A stretch of 64,000 bases of DNA from Panulirus ornatus (taxonomy: Eukaryota > Arthropoda > Malacostraca > Decapoda > Palinuridae). A program made the translations under genes and the position numbers. The notes below the pieces were generated by a model. That model saw only the letters and a program-made list of their open reading frames with translations, searched no databases and was not told where the DNA came from. The stretch covers positions 48,135,954 through 48,199,953 of the forward strand of contig NC_092234.1 in the NCBI RefSeq assembly GCF_036320965.1, written 5' to 3'. Each line of letters starts with the position of its first letter. The stretch's first letter is position 1. Positions 10,377-20,399 of the stretch are shown here, in pieces.

Positions 10377-10496
10377 CCTTCCCTCGCATGAACATCCCTC
10401 CCTCCTTCCCTCGCATGAACATCCCTCCCTCCTTCCCTCGCATGAACATCCCTCCCTCCTTCCCTCGCATGAACATCCCTCCCTCCTTCCTCCTTC
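10377..10496. repeat. 27-bp minisatellite, about 4.5 copies
   Basis: The unit is CCTTCCCTCGCATGAACATC plus CCTCCCT. It abuts the 22-bp array with no spacer. Confidence 0.93.
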
Positions 10497-10587
10497 CCCC
10501 CAAGCATGCTGTCGGGGTAGAAATCACTTGATGATAGTCCTGGTCATCACGTGATAATAACCCCAGAGCATCAGGCAATAGTCAGTC

Positions 10588-13022
10588 CCCCCCAGAGAAT
10601 CACAGTCATGGTGATCCCCCAGAGAACCACAGTCATGGTGATCTCCAGAGAACCACAGTCATGGTGATCTCCCAGAGAATCACAGTCATGGTGATCCCCA
10701 GAGAATCACAGTCATGGTGATCCCCCAGAGAATCACAGTCATGGTGATTCCCAGAGAATCACAGTCATGGTGATCCCCCAGAGAATCACAGTCATGGTGA
10801 TTCCCAGAGAACCACAGTCATGGTGATCTCCAGAGAATCACAGTCATGGTGATCCCCAGAGAATCACAGTCATGGTGATCCCCCAGAGAATCACAGTCAT
10901 GGTGATCCCCAGAGAATCACAGTCATGGTGATCCCCCCAGAGAATCACAGTCATGGTGATCCCCCAGAGAATCACAGTCATGGTGATCCCCCAGAGAATC
11001 ACAGTCATGGTGATCCCCCAGATAATCACAGTCATGGTGATCCCCCCAGAGAATCACAGTCATGGTGGTCCCCCCAGAGAATCACAGTCATGGTGATCCC
11101 CAGAGAATCACAGTCATGGTGATCCCCAGAGAATCACAGTCATGGTGATCCCCAGAGAATCACAGTCATGGTGATCCCCCAGAGAATCACAGTCATGGTG
11201 ATCCCCAGAGAATCACAGTCATGGTGATCCCCCAGAGAATCACAGTCATGGTGATCCCCCAGAGAATCACAGTCATGGTGATCCCCCAGAGAATCACAGT
11301 CATGGTGATCCCCCCAGAGAATCACAGTCATGGTGATCCCCCCAGAGAATCACAGTCATGGTGATCCCCCAGAGAATCACAGTCATGGTGATCCCCCAGA
11401 GAATCACAGTCATGGTGATCCCCCAGAGAATCACAGTCATGGTGATCCCCCCAGAGAATCACAGTCATGGTGATCCCCCAGAGAATCACAGTCATGGTGA
11501 TCCCCCAGAGAATCACAGTCATGGTGATCCCCAGAGAATCACAGTCATGGTGATCCCCAGAGAATCACAGTCATGGTGATCCCCCAGAGAATCACAGTCA
11601 TGGTGATCCCCCAGAGAATCACAGTCATGGTGATCCCCCAGAGAATCACAGTCATGGTGATCCCCCAGAGAATCACAGTCATGGTGATCCCCCAGAGAAT
11701 CACAGTCATGGTGATCCCCCCAGAGAATCACAGTCATGGTGATCCCCCAGAGAATCACAGTCATGGTGATCCCCCAGAGAATCACAGTCATGGTGATCCC
11801 AGAGAATCACAGTCATGGTGATCCCCAGAGAATCACAGTCATGGTGATCCCCCAGAGAATCACAGTCATGGTGATCCCCCAGAGAATCACAGTCATGGTG
11901 ATCCCCCAGAGAATCACAGTCATGGTGATCCCCAGAGAATCACAGTCATGGTGATCCCCCAGAGAATCACAGTCATGGTGATCCCCCAGAGAATCACAGT
12001 CATGGTGATCCCCCAGAGAATCACAGTCATGGTGATCCCCCAGAGAATCACAGTCATGGTGATCCCCCAGAGAATCACAGTCATGGTGATCCCCCAGAGA
12101 ATCACAGTCATGGTGATCCCCAGAGAATCACAGTCATGGTGATCCCCCAGAGAATCACAGTCATGGTGATCCCCCAGAGAATCACAGTCATGGTGATCCC
12201 CCCAGAGAATCACAGTCATGGTGATCCCCCAGAGAATCACAGTCATGGTGATCCCCCAGAGAATCACAGTCATGGTGATCCCCCCAGAGAATCACAGTCA
12301 TGGTGATCCCCAGAGAATCACAGTCATGGTGATCCCCCAGAGAATCACAGTCATGGTGATCCCCCAGAGAATCACAGTCATGGTGATCCCCCAGAGAATC
12401 ACAGTCATGGTGATCCCCCCAGAGAATCACAGTCATGGTGATCCCCCAGAGAATCACAGTCATGGTGATCCCCCAGAGAATCACAGTCATGGTGATCCCC
12501 CAGAGAATCACAGTCATGGTGATCCCCCAGAGAATCACAGTCATGGTGATCCCCCAGAGAATCACAGTCATGGTGATCCCCCCAGAGAATCACAGTCATG
12601 GTGATCCCCCAGAGAATCACAGTCATGGTGATCCCCCAGAGAATCACAGTCATGGTGATCCCCCAGAGAATCACAGTCATGGTGATCCCCCAGAGAATCA
12701 CAGTCATGGTGATCCCCAGAGAATCACAGTCATGGTGATCCCCCAGAGAATCACAGTCATGGTGATCCCCCAGAGAATCACAGTCAGTGGGTGATCCCCC
12801 CAGAGAATCAGTCATGGTGATCCCCCCAGAGAATCAGTCATGGTGATCCCCCCAGAGAATCTAGTCATGGTGATCCCCCCAGAGAATCACAGTCATGGTG
12901 ATCCCCCCAGAGAATCAAAGTCATGGTGATCCCCAGAGAATCACAGTCATGGTGATCCCCCCAGAGAATCAATCATGGTGATCCCCCCAGAGAATCACAG
13001 TCATGGTGATCCCCCAGAGGAT
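10588..13022. repeat. 26-bp minisatellite, about 90 copies
   Basis: The unit CCCCAGAGAATCACAGTCAT plus GGTGAT repeats for 2.4 kb. It varies almost only in the C run (3-6 C), giving 25-28 bp spacing. Decay is seen at both ends: ACCACAG forms before 10830 and truncated or altered units after 12780. ATCAC and GTGAT can pair around AGTCATG in each unit. The many short frames are caused by the repeat. Confidence 0.97.
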
Positions 13023-13336
13023 CATGTGGTTGATAATGTTTTGCATTACGTGTTTGCGGTGCCAGGTTGCACACAGACCGGGTTGAGATCCACTTGGCCA
13101 GGTATTAGGTAGTGGCTTCGACCCCCTTCATTGTGGTCTGGTGGTATGAGAATATTGGTCGCTGATGATTGGGAAATACGGGGTATGTCAGAGGCGGTGT
13201 GTGTGTGTGGCGGTGGCGAGGCCAGGGGAGTGAGTGCGGGCGTCTCCTGTTTGGCTGCTGGAGGAACTGAGTGAAGGATCTCTGTATTTTCATGAGTATA
13301 TGAGAGTAATTTTCTTTCCCTCCTCCTTGTTTGCAG
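13023..13336. other. Non-repetitive flank ending in a splice-acceptor-like site
   Basis: No gene is recognised. At 13311-13336 a pyrimidine tract (TTTCTTTCCCTCCTCCTTG) ends in TTTGCAG, a good match to a 3' splice site just before the GC-rich block. Confidence 0.4.
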
Positions 13337-14245
13337 TAGCGGCTGGATGAACATCAGAGGAGGAGCGGAGGAAGGCACCACAGCAGAGGGTCGTTACCAG
13401 GACAGCAGCAGCAGCAGGAGGAGGAGGAGTGGCCGAGGGGCAGGGCTGGGGCCTGGCCTGGGCGGGGCATGGCCACACTCCGTCGTCGTGGCTTCACCCG
13501 CGTCTTGTCCACGCCTCCACAACCACCTCACCCGCGACGACGAGCCATTTCCCTCAACGACCAGCCAGTCCACTGCCCGTTGAGCTACCGAGAACCCGAC
13601 TTCTAGAGCGACGACCTGGTGCGCGGGGGGTATAGCAGTGAGTGCGTCGCGCTAGTGTGTGTGTTTGAGTGAGTGTGTCGCGGCCCCACACACACACACA
13701 CACACACTCCCCTCCTCCTCCCCGCCGTCCGTGTGAAGATGTGCGTCGCCAGCCCTCGTTGGTCCGTGCCCAGGACGGTGTGGGTGCGACGCGGCGCTCG
13801 CTTCTCCTAAATGGCCGGGCTGGAGGGCTCGCGTCTCGTGCCTGGTCCTCAGACATCGTGCGACGGCGGCTCGACCCGCGCCTCTCAAGATGTAGTTCGT
13901 TCACCCCTCTCGTCCAAGACTCGTGGAGTCCCGTGAAGTAGTGATCGCCACAGACTCGGGTCGTCATTCACCCGCGCTCGCTCACTGTCGCCTCGCGAGG
14001 GACGGACGTGCCTCTGTTGTGGCGTCGCGGTGGGTGTGCCACGTTTGCTCTAGGTGGCAGAGAAGGTCGCCTTGGTACGACTTCAGACGTGTGTCCTCTC
14101 TCAAGGACTGTGTCGCATCCTCAAGAAATACTCTGGAAACTGGAACTTTTCCAGTAAGTGCGCTAGTTTGGACAAGACGGTGTAGACCATAGAGCTTGTG
14201 TCAGTGGCAACAGCAGTCGGACCCTCCTACCACTACTGCTACGGA

Positions 14246-14301
<56 letters not shown>

Positions 14302-14503
14302 TCGTAGCTACCAGCCAGTCGTCACTACCACCATCTACGACTACAGCCCGTCACATCACCTGCGCCAGGAGGTGTAGACTACCGCGGTAACCCACCACAC
14401 CACCACCACCGCCACCGCTTGCAACACCTCCCGAGTCGACCCTTCAGGATCGGCGGCTAGACCTTCTTCAGCGGGACACGCCAGCGGGCCGGGCCGAGGC
14501 AGG
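13337..14503 (+). other. GC-rich block, possible 5' UTR or promoter of the exon at 14504
   Basis: A non-repetitive, CpG-rich stretch unlike its surroundings. It contains (AGC)n/(AGG)n near 13400, (CA)n at 13687-13708 and (CTA)n at 14241-14296. A donor-like CCAGTAAGTG lies near 14150, so the leader may be spliced. Open frames of up to ~137 codons occur but none is recognised. Its position directly before a signal-peptide exon suggests leader or promoter, which is inference. Confidence 0.4.
14241..14296. repeat. (CTA)n trinucleotide repeat
   Basis: About 18 ACT/CTA units inside the GC-rich block upstream of the candidate first coding exon. Confidence 0.93.
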
Positions 14504-14583
14504 ATGCGCGGAGTGAGGGGCGTGGTGTGCGTGGTTGTGGTGGTGGCAGCCCTCTCGTGGCGGCACGTCGCGGCCACTTGGTG
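14504..14583 (+). CDS. Candidate first coding exon of a Wnt-family ligand (signal peptide)
   Basis: ATG at 14504 (context AGG-ATG, A at -3) opens 26 codons ending at an exact GTAAGT donor (14584-14589). If unspliced, the frame stops at once in that donor. The peptide has two arginines, a long hydrophobic core (VVCVVVVVAAL) and a small-residue stretch HVAAT, a typical secretory signal. It then ends in Trp-Trp, with the second Trp codon split as TG and G across the junction. Wnt proteins carry Trp-Trp just after the signal peptide (Wnt1/Wingless RWWG or MWWG; also Wnt2, Wnt5 and Wnt6). As I recall, vertebrate WNT1 coding exon 1 ends in this same split codon. Wnts are secreted lipid-modified signals acting through Frizzled receptors. 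No second exon was recognised in the remaining 49 kb, so a long intron would be needed. Another secreted protein remains possible. Confidence 0.5.
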
Positions 14584-14589
14584 GTAAGT
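14584..14589 (+). other. Splice donor GTAAGT
   Basis: The consensus 5' splice site follows ACTTGGTG in the signal-peptide exon, giving phase 2. A (CA)n tract follows at 14611-14638. Confidence 0.55.
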
Positions 14590-14698
14590 ACTCAACCTCA
14601 TGTACCTGTACCACACACACACACACACACACACACACTGAGATATATGAAGTGTGTTAGCTTCCTTTCTTGACCACGACGGTACGCCGTACGCATGA

Positions 14699-14827
14699 AT
14701 GGCGCGCAGACGATTTGCTTCGAACGAGGCGAAGTACTTTATCTTCAACTGGATTGTTAACATATGGGATGATCTGCCGAGTAGAGTAGGTGGAAGAAGC
14801 AGTACTATAAACACGTTTAAAGAATAG
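14699..14827 (+). pseudogene. LINE reverse transcriptase C-terminal remnant (CR1/Jockey-like)
   Basis: A 42-codon frame includes RRFASNEAKYFIFNWIVNIW and DDLPSRVGGRSSTINTFKE, then a stop. This matches the familiar end of CR1/Jockey-type ORF2 proteins (N-x-W-N-x-LP ... VNTFK). Upstream the frame is blocked by a stop at 14696, so it is a 5'-truncated dead copy. It lies in the intron downstream of the candidate Wnt exon, if that exon is real. Confidence 0.7.
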
Positions 14828-14973
14828 ACTTGTTATATACTTCGCTTCAAATTCAAGGCTTTCATTTTTTTTTTTTTTTTTGCGCCTACATAGTCAAAAT
14901 GACAATTTGTAGGTTATTCTCTTTGCATTATCTGTATGTCTTCAAACTTTTACTATATGCTTTCAAACTTTTA

Positions 14974-15122
14974 CTATGTTTTCTTACTTTTACTATAAGC
15001 TTGCTTTTACTATATGCTTTCTTACTTTTACTATATGCTTTCTTACTTTTACTATATGCTTTCTTACTTTTACTATATGCTTTCTTACTTTTACTATACT
15101 AAATGCATTCTTACTTTTACTA
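14974..15122. repeat. 21-bp minisatellite, about 7 copies
   Basis: The unit is TTTCTTACTTTTACTATATG plus C, with earlier decayed units from 14935. The encoded Leu/Tyr/Phe-rich frames are artefacts of the repeat. A poly-T run lies at 14864-14881. Confidence 0.93.
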
Positions 15123-15225
15123 CACTCATCTGTGAGTTTTATGATATCTTCCACTATCGCAAACAGCCTCGAAAGGACCCAGTGGTTTGTTGCTGAGTGA
15201 ATTACTTTGTATTAAACAAAATTTA
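15123..15225 (+). mobile_element. LINE 3'-tail-like segment
   Basis: The segment contains TTTTATGATATCTTCCA and GCCTCGAAAGGACCCAGTGG, then TTTGTTGCTGAGTGAATTAC. The same words occur in order at 51835-51935 next to CR1-like sequence. It probably continues the LINE remnant at 14699-14827, interrupted by the 21-bp array. From 15226 to 15475 the DNA is AT-rich and non-repetitive, with no gene seen. Confidence 0.55.
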
Positions 15226-15475
15226 TGTTTATTCACTTTAAAGTAAACAGTTTATATCGAAGACAGATGAGTGAATCTGGACGACTTGTTCTTTCGTTTT
15301 TATTTCATCGTAGATTACTTTTTTTTTAAGATGTTCGTTATATTTTCATATATTCTTGAGTGAATGAATTGATTCGTTCATATATTATGCGGGGAAGATA
15401 ATCTACGACAGATAAATGATTTAACGCAGAACCAGATATCCCCGCTGATGGTCCACATGTAGAGAACCATCGACT

Positions 15476-16722
15476 CTATAAAGGTGTCCGTGGACGATAT
15501 ATAGAACTAGTGTTGTGGACGATATATAGAACTAGTGTTGTGGATGATGTATAGCACTTGTGTTCTGGACGATATATAGAACTAGTGTTGTGGACGATAT
15601 ATAAAACTAGTGTTGTGGATGATATATAGAACTAGTGCTGTGGACGATATATAGAACTAGTGTTGTGGACGATATATAAAACTAGTGTTGTGGACGATAT
15701 ATAGCACTAATGTTGTGGACGATATATAGAACTAGTGTTGTGGACGATATATAGCACTAGTGTTGTGGACGCTTTATAGAACTAGTGTTGTGGACGATAT
15801 ATAGAAGTAGTGTTGTGGACGATATATAGAACTAGTGTTGTGGACGATATATAGCACTAGTGTTGTGGACGCTTTATAGAACTAGTGTTGTGGACGATAT
15901 ATAGAACTAGTGTTGTGGACGAGATATAGAACTAGTGTTGTGGACGATATATAGAACTAGTGTTGTGGACGATATATAGAACTAGTGTTGTGGACGATAT
16001 ATAGAACTAGTATTGTGGACGATATATAGCACTAGTGTTGTGGACGATATATAGAACTAGTATTGTGGACGATATATAGTACTAGGGTTGTGGATGATAT
16101 ATAGAACTAGTGTTGTGGACGATATATAGAACTAGTGTTGTGGACGATATATAGCACTAGTGTTGTGGACGAGATATAGAACTAGTGTTGTGGACGATAT
16201 ATAGAACTAGTGTTGTGGACGATATATACCACTAGTGCTGTGGACGATATATAGCACTAGTGTTGTGGACGATATATAGCACGTATTGTAGACGATATAT
16301 AGAACTAGTGTTGTGGACGATATATAGCACTAGTGTTGTGGACGAGATATAGAACTAGTGTTGTGGACTATATATAGCACTTGTGCTGTGGACGATATAT
16401 AGAACTAGTGTTGTGGACGATATACAGAACTAGTGTTGTGGACGAGATATAGAACTAGTGTTGTGGACGATATGTAGGACTAGTGTTTTGGACGATATAA
16501 AGCACTAGTGATGTGGACGATGTATAGCATTAGTGTTGTGGACGATATATAGCACTAGTGTTGTGGACGATATATAGCACTAGTGTTGTGGACGATATAC
16601 AGAACTAGTGTTGTGGACGAGATATAGAACTAGTGTTGTGGACGATATGTAGGACTAGTGTTTTGGACGATATATAGCACTAGTGATGTGGACGATATAT
16701 AGCATTAGTGTTGTGGACGCTG
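15476..16722. repeat. 25-bp minisatellite, about 50 copies
   Basis: The unit is CTAGTGTTGTGGACGATATA plus TAGAA, alternating with TAGCA and with GAGATATAG, GCTTTATAG and other variants. Variant units recur in blocks: the GAGATATAG / TATGTAGGAC group near 16440-16500 recurs near 16618-16670. This indicates internal duplication. Confidence 0.97.
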
Positions 16723-16805
16723 CGTAAAAATAAAGATCCATTGACGGGCTGTATCTTCCACCTCATATAGTCATAACGAAAGAGTGAAAGCCATGATTAC
16801 AGCAG

Positions 16806-16883
<78 letters not shown>
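16806..16883. repeat. (TA)n plus poly-T, the A-tail of the RTE element
   Basis: (TA)n at 16809-16850 is followed by about 33 T. On the minus strand this reads as a poly-A tail then (TA)n, directly after the RTE 3' end. Confidence 0.9.
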
Positions 16884-16886
<3 letters not shown>

Positions 16887-17070
16887 CTTTGTCGCTGTCT
16901 CCCGCGTCTGCGAGGTAGCGCAAGGAAACAGACGAAAGAAATGGCCCAACCCCCCCCCCCCCATACACATGTACATACACATGTCCACACACGTGTATAC
17001 ATACCTACACAGCTTTCCATGGTCCACCCCAGACGCCTCACATGCCTTGATTCACTCCACTGACAGCACG

Positions 17071-18534
17071 TCAACCCCTGTATACCACATCGCTCCAATT
17101 CACTCTATTCCTTGCCCTCCTTACACCCTCCTGCATGTTCAGGCCCCGATCACACAAAATCTTTTTCACTCCATCTTTCCACCTCCAATTTGGTCTCCCT
17201 CTTCTCCTCGTTCCCTCCACCTCCGACACATATATCCTCTTGGTCAATCTTTCCTCACTCATTCTCTCCATGTGCCCAAACCATTTCAAAACACCCTCTT
17301 CTGCTCTCTCAACCACGCTCTTTTTATTTCCACACATCTCTCTTACCCTTACGTTACTTACTCGATCAAACCACCTCACACCACACATTGTCCTCAAACA
17401 TCTCATTTCCAGCACATCCATCCTCCTGCGCACAACTCTATCCATAGCCCACGCCTCGCAACCATACAACATTGTTGGAACCACTATTCCTTCAAACATA
17501 CCCATTTTTGCTTTCCGAGATAATGTTCTCGACTTCCACACATTTTTCAAGGCTCCCAAAATTTTCGCCCCCTCCCCCACCCTATGATCCACTTCCGCTT
17601 CCATGGTTCCATCCGCTGACAGATCCACTCCCAGATATCTAAAACACTTCACTTCCTCCAGTTTTTCTCCATTCAAACTTACCTCCCAATTGACTTGACC
17701 CTCAACCCTACTGTACCTAATAACCTTGCTCTTATTCACATTTACTCTTAACTTTCTTCTTCCACACACTTTACCAAACTCAGTCACCAGCTTCTGCAGT
17801 TTCTCACATGAATCAGCCACCAGCGCTGTATCATCAGCGAACAACAACTGACTCACTTCCCAGGCTCTCTCATCCCCAACAGACTTCATACTTGCCCCTC
17901 TTTCCAGGACTCTTGCATTCACCTCCCTAACAACCCCATCCATAAACAAATTAAACAACCATGGAGACATCACACACCCCTGCCGCAAACCTACATTCAC
18001 TGAGAACCAATCACTTTCCTCTCTTCCTACACGTACACATGCCTTACATCCTCGATAAAAACTTTTCACTGCTTCTAACAACTTGCCTCCCACACCATAT
18101 ATTCTTAATACCTTCCACAGAGCATCTCTATCAACTCTATCATATGCCTTCTCCAGATCCATAAATGCTACATACAAATCCATTTGCTTTTCTAAGTATT
18201 TCTCACATACATTCTTCAAAGCAAACACCTGATCCACACATCCTCTACCACTTCTGAAACCGCACTGCTCTTCCCCAATCTGATGCTCTGTACATGCCTT
18301 CACCCTCTCAATCAATACCCTCCCATATAATTTACCAGGAATACTCAACAAACTTATACCTCTGTAATTTGAGCACTCACTCTTATCCCCTTTGCCTTTG
18401 TACAATGGCACTATGCACGCATTCCGCCAATCCTCAGGCACCTCACCATGAGTCATACATACATTAAATAACCTTACCAACCAGTCAACAATACAGTCAC
18501 CCCCCTTTTTTAATAAATTCCACTGCAATACCAT
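17071..18534 (-). CDS. RTE polyprotein, C-terminal part: reverse transcriptase
   Basis: This 487-codon frame continues the upstream one from GGDCIVDWL. Its first ~10 codons, including the ATG, are read out of the parent frame, so the apparent start is not real. RT motifs in order: WRNACIVPLYKGKGD (36-50), NYRGISLL (56-63), QCGFRSGRGCVDQ (90-102), FMDLEKAYDRV (124-134), GLRQGCVMSP (182-191), the catalytic LFADD (231-235) and RYLGVDLSADG. The C-terminus ends VNWSDVVYRG. Together the two frames give about 1,000 residues, a full RTE protein. All catalytic aspartates visible by motif are present. Host annotation often mislabels such frames as a craniofacial development protein 2-like gene. Confidence 0.92.
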   Translation of the reverse strand: MVLQWNLLKKGGDCIVDWLVRLFNVCMTHGEVPEDWRNACIVPLYKGKGDKSECSNYRGISLLSIPGKLYGRVLIERVKACTEHQIGEEQCGFRSGRGCVDQVFALKNVCEKYLEKQMDLYVAFMDLEKAYDRVDRDALWKVLRIYGVGGKLLEAVKSFYRGCKACVRVGREESDWFSVNVGLRQGCVMSPWLFNLFMDGVVREVNARVLERGASMKSVGDERAWEVSQLLFADDTALVADSCEKLQKLVTEFGKVCGRRKLRVNVNKSKVIRYSRVEGQVNWEVSLNGEKLEEVKCFRYLGVDLSADGTMEAEVDHRVGEGAKILGALKNVWKSRTLSRKAKMGMFEGIVVPTMLYGCEAWAMDRVVRRRMDVLEMRCLRTMCGVRWFDRVSNVRVREMCGNKKSVVERAEEGVLKWFGHMERMSEERLTKRIYVSEVEGTRRRGRPNWRWKDGVKKILCDRGLNMQEGVRRARNRVNWSDVVYRG

Positions 18535-20068
18535 CCAAACCTGCTGCCTTGCCGGCTTTCATCTTCCGCAAAGCTTTTACTACCTCTTCTCTGTTTACCA
18601 AATCATTTTCCCTAACCCTCTCACTTTGCACACCACCTCGACCAAAACACCCTATATCTGCCACTCTGTCATCAGACACATTCAACAAACCTTCAAAATA
18701 CTCATTCCATCTCCTTCTCACATCACCACTACTTGTTATCACCTCCCCATTTACGCCCTTCACTGAAGTTCCCATTTGCTCCCTTGTCTTACGCACCCTA
18801 TTTACCTCCTTCCAGAACATCTTTTTATTCTCCCTAAAATTTACTGATAGTCTCTCACCCCAACTCTCATTTGCCCTTTTTTTCACCTCTTGCACCTTTC
18901 TCTTGACCTCCTGTCTCTTTCTTTTATACTTCTCCCACTCAATTGCATTTTTTCCCTGCAAAAATCGTCCAAATGCCTCTCTCTTCTCTTTCACTAATAC
19001 TCTTACTTCTTCATCCCACCACTCACTACCCTTTCTAAACAGCCCACCTCCCACTCTTCTCATGCCACAAGCATCTTTTGCGCAATCCATCACTGATTCC
19101 CTAAATACATCCCATTCCTCCCCCACTCCCCTTACTTCCATTGTTCTCACCTTTTTCCATTCTGTACACAGTCTCTCCTGGTACTTCCCCACACAGGTCT
19201 CCTTCCCAAGCTCACTTATTCTCACCACCTTCTTCACCCCAACATTCACTCCTCTTTTCTGAAAACCCATACTAATCTTCACCTTAGCCTCCACAAGATA
19301 ATGATCAGACAACCCTCCAGTTGCACCTCTCAGCACATTAACATCCAAAAGTCTCTCTTTCGCACGCCTGTCAATTAACACGTAATCCAATAACGCTCTC
19401 TGGCCATCTCTCCTACTTACATAAGTATACTTATGTATATCTCGCTTTTTAAACCAGGTATTCCCAATCATCAGTCCTTTTTCAGCACATAAATCTACAA
19501 GCTCTTCACCATTTCCATTTACAACACTGAACACCCCATGCATACCAATTATTCCCTCAACTGCCACATTACTCACCTTTGCATTCAAATCACCCATCAC
19601 TATAACCCGGTCTCGTGCATCAAAACCGCTAACACACTCATTCAGCTGCTCCCAAAACACTTGCCTCTCATGATCTTTCTTCTCATGCCCAGGTGCATAT
19701 GCACCAATAATCACCCACCTCTCTCCATCAACTTTCAATTTTACCCATATTAATCGAGAATTTACTTTCTTACATTCTATCACATACTCCCACAACTCCT
19801 GTTTAAGGAGTATTGCTACTCCTTCCCTTGCTCTTGTCCTCTCACTAACCCCTGACTTCACTCCCCAGACATTTCCAAACCACTCTTCCCCTTTACCCTT
19901 GAGCTTCGTTTCACTCAGAGCCAAAACATCCAGGTTCCTTTCCTCAAACATACTACCTATCTCTCCTTTTTTCACATCTTGGTTACATCCACACACATTT
20001 AGGCACCCCACTCTGAGCCTTCGAGGAGGATGATCACTCCCCGCGTGACTCCTTCTTCTGTTTCCCAT
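18497..20068 (-). CDS. RTE polyprotein, N-terminal part: AP-like endonuclease and start of RT
   Basis: This 523-codon frame starts MGNRRRSHAG, a basic N-terminus. Endonuclease/exonuclease/phosphatase signatures appear in order: LRVGCLNVCG (18-27), the catalytic SETK (52-55), GAYAPG (122-127), GDLNAKV (159-165), DYVLIDRR (228-235) and the terminal GLSDHYLVEAKV (252-263). This enzyme nicks target DNA to prime reverse transcription. A basic linker follows (residues ~330-440), then the beginning of RT with ALRKMKAGKAAGLDGI. The frame ends in IKKGG at a homopolymer where one extra base throws it out of frame. The product would act in the nucleus with its own RNA. Confidence 0.92.
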   Translation of the reverse strand: MGNRRRSHAGSDHPPRRLRVGCLNVCGCNQDVKKGEIGSMFEERNLDVLALSETKLKGKGEEWFGNVWGVKSGVSERTRAREGVAILLKQELWEYVIECKKVNSRLIWVKLKVDGERWVIIGAYAPGHEKKDHERQVFWEQLNECVSGFDARDRVIVMGDLNAKVSNVAVEGIIGMHGVFSVVNGNGEELVDLCAEKGLMIGNTWFKKRDIHKYTYVSRRDGQRALLDYVLIDRRAKERLLDVNVLRGATGGLSDHYLVEAKVKISMGFQKRGVNVGVKKVVRISELGKETCVGKYQERLCTEWKKVRTMEVRGVGEEWDVFRESVMDCAKDACGMRRVGGGLFRKGSEWWDEEVRVLVKEKREAFGRFLQGKNAIEWEKYKRKRQEVKRKVQEVKKRANESWGERLSVNFRENKKMFWKEVNRVRKTREQMGTSVKGVNGEVITSSGDVRRRWNEYFEGLLNVSDDRVADIGCFGRGGVQSERVRENDLVNREEVVKALRKMKAGKAAGLDGIAVEFIKKGG

Positions 20069-20200
20069 TTTTAGAAAGTTAATACAAGGAGGGGAGGATT
20101 TCCGGCCCCCCGCTCCCGTCCCCTCTAGTCGCTTTCTACGACACGCGAGGAATACGTGGGAAGTATTCTTTCACCCCTATCCCCAGGGATAATATACATA

Positions 20201-20345
20201 TATATATACATATACACACACACACACATACACACACATACGCACATACCCACACACACACACACATACATATATATACATATGAAAAATGTAAGAAACA
20301 ATTTAGAAACAAACTTTTAGCTTGAAATGAATGAAAAAAAAATGA
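20201..20345. repeat. TA/CA-rich tract beside the RTE 5' end
   Basis: ATATATACAT and ACACACATAC mixtures run from 20195 to 20285, then A-rich DNA. No coding signal. Confidence 0.7.
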
Positions 20346-20393
20346 ATGTCACATAATGGTTCAACCTCTGGCTATGGAAAAGGAAATGTACAA

Positions 20394-20399
20394 TTTATT
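20394..20399 (-). terminator. Poly(A) signal AATAAA downstream of the ALKBH2-like frame
   Basis: TTTATT on the plus strand is AATAAA on the minus strand. It lies about 470 nt past the stop of the ALKBH2-like frame and could end a short single-exon transcript. In AT-rich DNA the hexamer is common, so the support is modest. Confidence 0.35.

Larger units (their letters stand above)
16884..20200 (-). mobile_element. Near-complete RTE-clade LINE retrotransposon
   Basis: A ~3.3-kb element on the minus strand, the usual RTE size. Its leader begins near 20200 with ATCCCTGGGGATAGGGG. One long polyprotein follows (apurinic-type endonuclease then reverse transcriptase). The 3' UTR contains GCTACCTCGCAGACGCGGGA and GACAGCGACAAAGTATA, and ends in a poly-A tail. 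No separate ORF1 is seen, as expected for RTE. The coding frame is interrupted once, at the A6-G6 homopolymer at 18501-18512. The very long frames left on each side suggest recent activity or a consensus base error. Confidence 0.92.

Noticed and set aside
18497..18534. Programmed minus-one frameshift in the RTE polyprotein
   Set aside because: The zero-frame codons are AAA AAA GGG GGG, not the X-XXY-YYZ phasing needed; continuing needs skipping a base, so a homopolymer indel is simpler.
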